Positions 6,926 through 12,270 of a stretch of DNA of 19,856 nucleotides are shown here, piece after piece. Source of the stretch: JAWWPY01 sp964412845 (lineage in GTDB: Bacteria > Actinomycetota > Actinomycetes > Streptosporangiales > Streptosporangiaceae); the NCBI GenBank assembly GCA_964412845.1, contig CAYPQM010000130.1:1-19856 (forward strand), in the 5' to 3' direction. The first letter of the stretch is position 1, and each line of letters begins with the position of its first letter. Under the pieces are notes generated by a model. That model saw only the letters and a program-made list of their open reading frames with translations. It did no database searches and had not been told where the DNA came from. The position numbers and the translations under genes are program-made.

Positions 6926-8407
6926 ATGTCGGCCAATTCACTCGACCGTCACCGCGGCCGTCTCGGGCCGCTGATCACGGTCAGCGCCGCCGCGTTCGTT
7001 TTCGCGCTGCTGCTGGTCCTGGTGCGGCTGCAGTGGGCTCCGCTGGAGTCGGTCGACCATGGCGCCGCCGCCCGGCTCAACAGCCTGGTCGCGGGGAACG
7101 CCACCCTCGTCAGGGTGGTCAAGGCGGTCACCTGGTTGGGCAGCGACGGCGTGCTGTGGACGGTGGTCGGGGTGACCGCGATCGTCCTCGCGCTGCGTAA
7201 GCGCTGGCGCCTGGCCATCTACCTGGTGCTCACCGGCGCGGGCGCCATCGTCTTGGACCCGATCCTCAAGTCCCTGGTCGGCCGGCTGCGCCCGGTGGTA
7301 GCGCACCCGGTCGCGCACGGCACCGGGGACAGCTTCCCCAGCGGGCACTCCCTCGGCTCGATCGTCTGCTACGGGGCGATACTCCTCGTCTTCCTGCCCG
7401 CCGCCCGCGGCCGGTGGCGCCGCACGTTCATCACTGTGATCGTCGCGCTCATCGCGCTGATCGGGATCAGCCGGATCCTGCTCGGCGTGCACTACCTGTC
7501 CGACGTCATCGGGGCGTGGGCCATCGGGATCACCTGGCTGGGCGTCACCGCGTTCGCCTTCGAGATGACCCGGCGCGCTGCCGGCCAGCCGGTGACCGAT
7601 CCAGTGACCGAGGGACTCGAGCCTGAAGCCCGCGCCGACCTCAAGCCCGCCCAGCCGGAGACTGCCATGAAAAACCCGCCCACCCGTCATCGCGGCCGTA
7701 TCGCCGCCGGAGTCCTGGTTGCGTGGGTGCTGATCCTCGGCATCATCGTCGGCCTGGGCGAACTGATCACCAAAGATGGAAACGGCAACGAACTGGGTGA
7801 CCGGACCATCCCGCACTGGCTCGCTGCCCACCGCACACCCAGCTGGACCCACTGGAGCCTGATCTTCACCACCCTCGGTGCCACCACGGCCATCCTCGTG
7901 GTGTCTGTGGCCACCTGCGTGGTGTTCCTCGCCCTGACCCGGCACTGGCGACCGGTCATCTATATCGCCACCGTGATGTTCGGGGAACTGGCCGCGTTCC
8001 TCGCCGCGGCCGCGGTCGTCAAACGGCCCCGGCCGGATGTCACGCACCTCGACCAGCACCTGCCGACCTCAGCTTTCCCGTCCGGGCACGAGGCGGCCAC
8101 CTGCTGCCTCTACGTCGCTGTGGCCATCCTGGTCATCGGGCACGCCCGCGGCTGGTGGCGGTGGCTGTTCCTGGTCCCCGCGATCGCCATGCCGGTCCTC
8201 GTCGCGATCTCCCGCATGTACCGGGGGGAGCATCACCCGACCGACATTCTCGGCAGCCTGCTGTTCTCCGCGCTCTGGCTGACCGCGACCGCACTCCTGA
8301 TCAAGCCGAACGCAGACCGCCGCAGCCCGGCACATCCAGCGCAGGCCATCAGCGGGAAACTCGCTTCCCGAAGGGCCGAACGGCCGGCCGCGCAGGGTTC
8401 CGCCTGA
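6926..8407 (+). CDS. Double PAP2-superfamily phosphatase membrane protein
   Basis: A 493-residue membrane protein with two complete type-2 phosphatidic-acid-phosphatase domains. Domain 1 (about residues 10-215) has KSLVGRLRP, PSGHS and SRILLGVHYLSD, the full C1-C2-C3 set. Domain 2 (about 255-465) has KRPRPD, PSGHEA and SRMYRGEHHPTD; its C1 lacks the usual distant Lys but keeps RPRP. PAP2 enzymes remove phosphate from lipid phosphates or undecaprenyl pyrophosphate on the outer face of the membrane. The domains differ too much for a recent duplication and look like two subfamilies joined. An in-frame ATG at 7667 (residue 248), preceded by GGAG at six bases, could start domain 2 as a separate 246-residue protein. 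The start at 6926 has only a weak GGG-type binding site. Confidence 0.88.
   Translation: MSANSLDRHRGRLGPLITVSAAAFVFALLLVLVRLQWAPLESVDHGAAARLNSLVAGNATLVRVVKAVTWLGSDGVLWTVVGVTAIVLALRKRWRLAIYLVLTGAGAIVLDPILKSLVGRLRPVVAHPVAHGTGDSFPSGHSLGSIVCYGAILLVFLPAARGRWRRTFITVIVALIALIGISRILLGVHYLSDVIGAWAIGITWLGVTAFAFEMTRRAAGQPVTDPVTEGLEPEARADLKPAQPETAMKNPPTRHRGRIAAGVLVAWVLILGIIVGLGELITKDGNGNELGDRTIPHWLAAHRTPSWTHWSLIFTTLGATTAILVVSVATCVVFLALTRHWRPVIYIATVMFGELAAFLAAAAVVKRPRPDVTHLDQHLPTSAFPSGHEAATCCLYVAVAILVIGHARGWWRWLFLVPAIAMPVLVAISRMYRGEHHPTDILGSLLFSALWLTATALLIKPNADRRSPAHPAQAISGKLASRRAERPAAQGSA
7657..7669 (+). promoter_or_regulatory. Possible internal ribosome-binding site and start within the double PAP2 gene
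   Basis: GGAG at 7657-7660 lies six bases before an in-frame ATG (7667-7669), exactly at the junction of the two PAP2 domains. It is better than the site before the full-length start. It may be a relic of two formerly separate genes or may still give a short product. Confidence 0.4.
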
Positions 8408-8545
8408 GCAACTACGGTCCCGGCCCGGCTGAACGGCCACCGCACCAGGCCTGATCGCCCACGCCGGGGCAGATCGCGCGGGGCAGAGTCCGCCATGCTG
8501 TACATCGGCATCTCCTTGCCACCCGCTCAGACGAGGGAGCCCGCG

Positions 8546-9538
8546 ATGATCATTGATTGCGCTCACTACCAGGATGGCCGCAGGCAAGGTGAAGGCGCGG
8601 TGTCGCTGGAAGAGGCGGCGGCCCGGTGCGGCCAGGGTGGCTTCGTGTGGCTGGGACTTTACGAGCCAGGCGCCGAGGAACTGGCCCAGGTACGCGACAC
8701 CTTCGGGCTGCACGAACTGGCTGTCGAGGACGCGCAGAACTTTCATATGCGCCCGAAGCTGGAGAGCTACGACGGAGACATCCGGCTGGTCATCTTGCGT
8801 ACCGCGCGGTATGACGACGATGCCGAGGAGGTCGAGTTCGGCGAGATCAGCGTCTTCCTGGCGCCGACCTTCGTGATCACGGTACGGCAGGGCGTGGCGA
8901 GCGAACTGCGTGAGGCGAGGCAGCGGCTGGAGCAGCGGCCGGAACTGCTCACGGCGGGCAGTTCGTCGGCGCTGTGGGCGATCCTCGACCAGGTCGTGGA
9001 CGGGTACGCGCCGGTCGTCGCCGGACTGGAAAGCGACATCGACCAGGTCGAGGCCACCGTGTTCTCAGGCACGGTCGCCCCGACTGAGCGGATTTACTCG
9101 TTGCGCCGCGAGGCCACCGACTTCTACCGGGCCGTTCATCCGCTGCTCGCCGTGGTCGGCACGGTCGAACGCACCGCTGACCCGGAACTGCAGCCGTACC
9201 TGCGCGACGTCCAAGACCACCTGCTCCTGGTGAACGAGGAGGTCGCCGCGCAACGTGACCTGCTCGGCACGGTGCTGGAGGCCAACATGGCGGTGATCTC
9301 GGTCGAGCAGACGAAGGTCAGCGTCCGGCAGAACGCGACCATCGAGCAGCTCACGATCCTGGCCACGGTCTTCCTGCCGCTGACCTTCGTCACGGGCTTC
9401 TTCGGCCAGAACTTCCGGTGGCTGGTCGGGCACATCGGCAGCCTCACCGCATTCGTCATCTACGGCATCGGCGGACTCGCTGTGCCGCTGGTCCTGCTGT
9501 TCTTGTGGCTGAGATTCCGCAGGCCCGTCACGGCGTAG
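8546..9538 (+). CDS. CorA-family divalent cation transporter (GQN variant)
   Basis: A 330-residue CorA/MIT-type channel. The soluble N-terminal domain and long helical stalk (about residues 1-265, including QVEATVFSG and VNEEVAAQRDLLGTVLEANMAV) are followed by two transmembrane helices. The first ends in FGQNF with GQN at 287-289, where classical CorA has GMN at the pore mouth; the second is about 302-324. The tail RFRRPV is basic, as expected inside the cell. ATG 8546 is chosen because GAGGGAG lies upstream at good spacing; the longer frame from 8495 adds 17 residues without a binding site. Mg2+ uptake is the default role, but relatives carry Co2+, Ni2+ or Zn2+ efflux. It follows the PAP2 gene by 138 bases in which I see no riboswitch-like fold or small gene. 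Confidence 0.87.
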   Translation: MIIDCAHYQDGRRQGEGAVSLEEAAARCGQGGFVWLGLYEPGAEELAQVRDTFGLHELAVEDAQNFHMRPKLESYDGDIRLVILRTARYDDDAEEVEFGEISVFLAPTFVITVRQGVASELREARQRLEQRPELLTAGSSSALWAILDQVVDGYAPVVAGLESDIDQVEATVFSGTVAPTERIYSLRREATDFYRAVHPLLAVVGTVERTADPELQPYLRDVQDHLLLVNEEVAAQRDLLGTVLEANMAVISVEQTKVSVRQNATIEQLTILATVFLPLTFVTGFFGQNFRWLVGHIGSLTAFVIYGIGGLAVPLVLLFLWLRFRRPVTA

Positions 9539-9567
9539 CGGAGGCCAGCCCCATGAGCGGGCGCGGC

Positions 9568-9585
9568 CGGCGGATGGCCCCGCCG
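9568..9585. terminator. GC hairpin between convergent genes
   Basis: CGGCGG (9568-9573), a six-base loop, then CCGCCG (9580-9585) gives a 6-bp GC stem. It lies in the 57-base space between the convergent corA-like gene and the AttH-like gene. No T-tract follows. It may terminate transcription from one or both sides. Confidence 0.4.
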
Positions 9586-9595
9586 CAAGGTGCGG

Positions 9596-10705
9596 TCAGC
9601 CGGCGGTCAGGCCGGTCGGTGCGTGCTCGCCGAGCGTCCAGTACTCGAAGAGCCCGTACCCCGTCACCGTCACATCGTCACTGGCACACTGGAAAGCGGC
9701 CACGCTGTCCACCATGCCCCACATCCTGGCCCGGTCCGCGGCGTCGCCAAGGTCATAACAGGCGCCCTGGACGACCAGGTCGGGGCCCTGGTACATGCCG
9801 TGCCGCCAGTCAGGTTCCAGCCCATAACCGGTGCCGACCATCAGCGAAACAGGGTGCAGCGGCGCGACCGTCACCTCGATCGGGCTTCCGCCGGGCGGCC
9901 TGAACAAGATCGTTGCCGCCACGACATCGCGGCTGCCCGGCGCGTACCGCGGCCGGTATTCGGGCCTGCCGAGCTGCTCCGGCGGCCGCCCGGATGACTC
10001 CGGCCAGACCCGCACCGCCTCCTCCAGGATCCGGCGGCCCGCGCCGTCCTCCTGCACGATCGCCAGTATCGAGAACTCCTCGAACTGCATCGGCGCGTAC
10101 ATCCAGTAGAACTGCGCGGGATTGCGGACCTGGATGCCCGGCGGCTCGCCTTCGCCGACCGGCCGGACGCCCCAGGACCGGTCCCGTGATCCCCACCAGG
10201 TGTCCGGCGTGACCTCGAACTCCTCGTCGCCGCTGCGGATGTGCCCGGTCCAGCGGCCGGTCTGGGCCAGCCGGGCCGAGTCAAGGATGACCCGCTCCTG
10301 CGCGCGCATCACATGCCGCGGCTCAAGCTGGGCCGGAATGGCGCCGTGCCAGGTGAGGTCGAACTCCAGCCCGTGCGGGTTCGGCTCGAGCACCACCCGC
10401 AGCGTCTTCAGCCCTTCGATGACCTGGACCCGGAACGGGCCCACGGCCGTATCCATCCGGTCGGCACCGAGTTCCCGGGACGCCCGCACCACCCGGTGCG
10501 TATCACCGTGCCGGGCGAGCGCGAACGCGTCGGTCACCCCGAGGTTCGGGTACTGGCCGAGGCCGATGATCAGCATCATCCGGTCCGAGCACGGATGGCA
10601 GTTGAAGTAGTACCGGTCGTAGAAGTTCCGGTCGGACGTCGCCGGGTGCCTGATGACCTGCGCGACCTGGTGCACGGGATAGTCATCGAGCGGCGAGAGC
10701 GTCAT
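9596..10705 (-). CDS. AttH/CrtC-like lipocalin-type protein of unknown function
   Basis: A 369-residue protein with no signal peptide or membrane helix. The central motif DRSWGVRPVGE, preceded by VTPDTWWGSR, is the hallmark of the broad AttH / hydroxyneurosporene-synthase / tocopherol-cyclase-like fold, two lipocalin-like beta domains that bind or modify hydrophobic molecules. Other conserved-looking blocks are NFYDRYYFNCHPCSD, GLGQYPNLGVTDAFA and QFYWMYAPMQFEE. I infer a role in binding or modifying the lipid- or terpenoid-like substrate of this locus; no catalytic residues can be named. The ATG has an excellent AAGGAG site five bases upstream. It lies 39 bases downstream of the phosphotransferase gene and is probably co-transcribed with it. 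Similar protein pairs occur in mycobacterial and rhodococcal lipid-catabolism clusters, but I cannot name an experimentally studied example. Confidence 0.7.
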   Translation of the reverse strand: MTLSPLDDYPVHQVAQVIRHPATSDRNFYDRYYFNCHPCSDRMMLIIGLGQYPNLGVTDAFALARHGDTHRVVRASRELGADRMDTAVGPFRVQVIEGLKTLRVVLEPNPHGLEFDLTWHGAIPAQLEPRHVMRAQERVILDSARLAQTGRWTGHIRSGDEEFEVTPDTWWGSRDRSWGVRPVGEGEPPGIQVRNPAQFYWMYAPMQFEEFSILAIVQEDGAGRRILEEAVRVWPESSGRPPEQLGRPEYRPRYAPGSRDVVAATILFRPPGGSPIEVTVAPLHPVSLMVGTGYGLEPDWRHGMYQGPDLVVQGACYDLGDAADRARMWGMVDSVAAFQCASDDVTVTGYGLFEYWTLGEHAPTGLTAG

Positions 10706-10744
10706 CAGGGCTCCTTGCGGTCAGCGTGATGTCATGTCACGCCG

Positions 10745-11848
10745 TTACATCGTCGGGTGTGTGAGTTGGCCGCCCGGCGGCGGCAACCCGAGGATCTTGG
10801 CCAGCAACTGGCTGGCCGTGTTGTTGTAGGGAAAGTCGTTGTCCGCGGGCACCAGATCGTAGTAGATGAACAGCTGGCCGATCCGGGCCATCACGACCGA
10901 CATCTTGAACGCCGACAGGACCTCGTAGTAGGCCATGTCCTGCATGGTCCGGCCGGTGATCCGCTCATAACGTTCGATGGTGGCGGCGGGGCCGGGGAAC
11001 CCCGGCAGCCGGGCGGCGCCAACTCCTTCACTGTGATGCCGGTCCAGGTAGAGGAACCAGGCCAGGTCCTCTTCCGGCTGGCCGAGCGTGGCCAGCTCCC
11101 AGTCGAGCACGGCCGCTGCCTCGCCGCCGGAGTAGATGATGTTGCCGATCCGGGCGTCGCCCCACAGCAGCATTGGCTGGCCGACTTCGGCGGGCTGGTG
11201 CGCGCGCAGCCAGCGCAGGGCCTCTTCAGCCACCGGCACAGCGCCGTCATACCCCCAGTGCAGGTAGTGCTCGTAGTAGGCGAGCCGCTGGCTCAGGCCG
11301 GTGGGCCCGAAGCTGACCTGGTCAACGAAGCTGAGGCCGAGCGCGTCAACGTCGAGGCTGTGCACCTGGGCGAGCACCTGGACACCGGCCCACCAGATCC
11401 GCTCACGCTCGGCCGGGCTGATCCTGGTCATCCAGCCGTCCTGATGGTACGGCGGCATGTCGGTGGGCACGTCTCCGTCCACCCTGCTTAACACGTAGAA
11501 CGGAGCGCCCAGCACCGCCGGGTCGGGCTCGTACCAGTGCACCGCGGGAACCGCGATGGACGTGCCGGCCAGGATCTTCAGCAACCGGTACTGCTCGGCG
11601 AAGCGCGGCTCGGGGAAGATCTGAAAACCGGTGGGAGCGACCTTGGCCACCAGCCGTTCCCGGTGCGCACCGCTCCCCGGCTGCTGCCAGCGCGCCTCGA
11701 ACAGCAGGGTCTCCGCCGAGAACCCGTTCGTCGCGGGGGTCTGCACGGCCGAGACGCGGACATCCGCGGCGCCGGGCAGCCTGGTCCCCAGCCAGCTCTG
11801 CAGGGTGGCCCGGGTCACCTCAGGATCCCGCTGGTCGGGTACTGGCAC
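10745..11848 (-). CDS. APH-fold phosphotransferase (acyl-CoA-catabolism type)
   Basis: A 367-residue aminoglycoside-phosphotransferase-fold kinase. The catalytic loop reads LLWGDARIGNIIY, with catalytic Asp231 and metal-binding Asn236, and the DFG-equivalent is LDWE with Asp249. The usual loop histidine (HGD) is Trp here, a substitution also seen in the mycobacterial group that contains the mis-named FadE36. Members of this group sit beside acyl-CoA genes. Relatives such as LvaA and the kinase domain of ACAD10/11 phosphorylate 4-hydroxyacyl-CoA, so a hydroxyacyl-CoA kinase is more likely than antibiotic resistance. GTG 11848 is chosen because AGGAGGG lies seven bases upstream; the frame is open to GTG 11896 but without such a site. 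A KstR-type motif lies about 60 bases upstream. The AttH-like gene follows. Confidence 0.8.
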   Translation of the reverse strand: MPVPDQRDPEVTRATLQSWLGTRLPGAADVRVSAVQTPATNGFSAETLLFEARWQQPGSGAHRERLVAKVAPTGFQIFPEPRFAEQYRLLKILAGTSIAVPAVHWYEPDPAVLGAPFYVLSRVDGDVPTDMPPYHQDGWMTRISPAERERIWWAGVQVLAQVHSLDVDALGLSFVDQVSFGPTGLSQRLAYYEHYLHWGYDGAVPVAEEALRWLRAHQPAEVGQPMLLWGDARIGNIIYSGGEAAAVLDWELATLGQPEEDLAWFLYLDRHHSEGVGAARLPGFPGPAATIERYERITGRTMQDMAYYEVLSAFKMSVVMARIGQLFIYYDLVPADNDFPYNNTASQLLAKILGLPPPGGQLTHPTM

Positions 11849-11865
11849 GCAGCCACCCTCCTGCC
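11849..11865 (-). promoter_or_regulatory. Strong Shine-Dalgarno fixing the phosphotransferase start
   Basis: On the - strand the sequence GCAGGAGGGTGGCTGC directly precedes GTG 11848. AGGAGGG is a near-perfect anti-16S match with a 7-base spacer, which decides for this start over the GTG 48 bases upstream. Confidence 0.65.
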
Positions 11866-11905
11866 CGCTCCCGGCAAAGGGTCGCCGCCATGGCACAGCC
11901 GGGAG

Positions 11906-11919
11906 TGAAACACGTTCTA
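11906..11919. promoter_or_regulatory. KstR-type operator candidate
   Basis: TGAAACACGTTCTA fits the published KstR consensus TNNAACNNGTTNNA at every fixed position. KstR is the TetR-family repressor of the cholesterol-catabolism regulon in Mycobacterium and Rhodococcus. The site is 58-71 bases upstream of the phosphotransferase start, a typical operator position. The core AACACGTT is an 8-bp palindrome and could serve another TetR regulator. Confidence 0.45.
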
Positions 11920-11932
11920 CCGGTAACCGGTA
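11918..11932. promoter_or_regulatory. Perfect 15-bp palindrome, second operator candidate
   Basis: TACCGGT-A-ACCGGTA is a perfect 7-bp inverted repeat around one central base. It overlaps the end of the KstR-type site by two bases and lies about 70-84 bases upstream of the phosphotransferase start. ACCGG also recurs in the nearby tandem repeats. Confidence 0.4.
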
Positions 11933-11950
11933 CAGCGCGTCAAACGCCCC

Positions 11951-12005
11951 GTGAACGGCAGGCGTCCGCGCGGTGCTACCGCTGCGCAGTCCGGCCGGCT
12001 GCGCA
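11951..12005. repeat. 55-bp direct repeat, left copy at gap edge
   Basis: These 55 bases, beginning GTGAACGGCAGG and ending GGCCGGCTGCGCA, are identical to 12106-12160. They end exactly where the N run starts. The second half contains two CTGCGCA cores spaced 17 bp, so it belongs to the array on the other side of the gap. Most likely a shared contig-end k-mer. Confidence 0.9.
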
Positions 12006-12105
12006 NNNNNNNNNNNNNNNNNNNNNNNNNNNNNNNNNNNNNNNNNNNNNNNNNNNNNNNNNNNNNNNNNNNNNNNNNNNNNNNNNNNNNNNNNNNNNNN
12101 NNNNN
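12006..12105. other. Assembly gap (100 N)
   Basis: Exactly 100 undetermined bases, the conventional length for a gap of unknown size. The same 55-mer stands on both sides, which suggests that the contigs overlap and the true gap may be zero or a variable number of repeat units. No gene is interrupted: the coding frames end at 12253 on one side and begin at 11848 on the other. Confidence 0.97.
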
Positions 12106-12160
12106 GTGAACGGCAGGCGTCCGCGCGGTGCTACCGCTGCGCAGTCCGGCCGGCTGCGCA
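12106..12160. repeat. 55-bp direct repeat, right copy at gap edge
   Basis: Identical over its full length to 11951-12005, and begins at the first base after the N run. It continues into the 17-18 bp tandem array. Confidence 0.9.
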
Positions 12161-12270
12161 ATGCTTACCGGCTGCGCAGTGCTTACCGGCTGCGCAGTAC
12201 TACCGGCTGCGCAGTGCTTACCGGCTGCGCAGTCCGGCTGGTTACCCAGTGCTTACCGGTTGCGCCACTG
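12131..12270. repeat. 17-18 bp tandem repeat array with palindromic CTGCGCAG core
   Basis: Cores at 12137, 12154, 12172, 12190, 12207 and 12225 are spaced 17, 18, 18, 17 and 18 bp. The consensus unit is TTACCGGCTGCGCAGTGC, and CTGCGCAG is self-complementary. Two degenerate units follow. The last one, from 12253, is the reverse complement of the final codons and the TAA stop of the thiolase/hydratase gene and matches the consensus at 12 of its first 13 bases. The array therefore touches and includes the 3' end of that gene. Each core could fold into a small hairpin, so the array might also act as a terminator. There is no spacer diversity, so it is not CRISPR. Confidence 0.8.

Noticed and set aside
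6938..8059. Long - strand open frame (373 codons) opposite the PAP2 gene
   Set aside because: Asp/Gly/Gln/Arg-rich translation with no hydrophobic pattern or motif; the + strand has both PAP2 domains.
8408..8545. Possible Mg2+ riboswitch before the CorA gene
   Set aside because: No M-box-like conserved helices or terminator alternative could be recognised in the 138 bases.
10745..11848. Aminoglycoside resistance gene
   Set aside because: The fold is APH, but the context of acyl-CoA genes, the LLWGD loop and the KstR-type site all point to a metabolic kinase.
12131..12270. Possible CRISPR array
   Set aside because: Units are 17-18 bp, contiguous, without unique spacers, and no cas gene is present.
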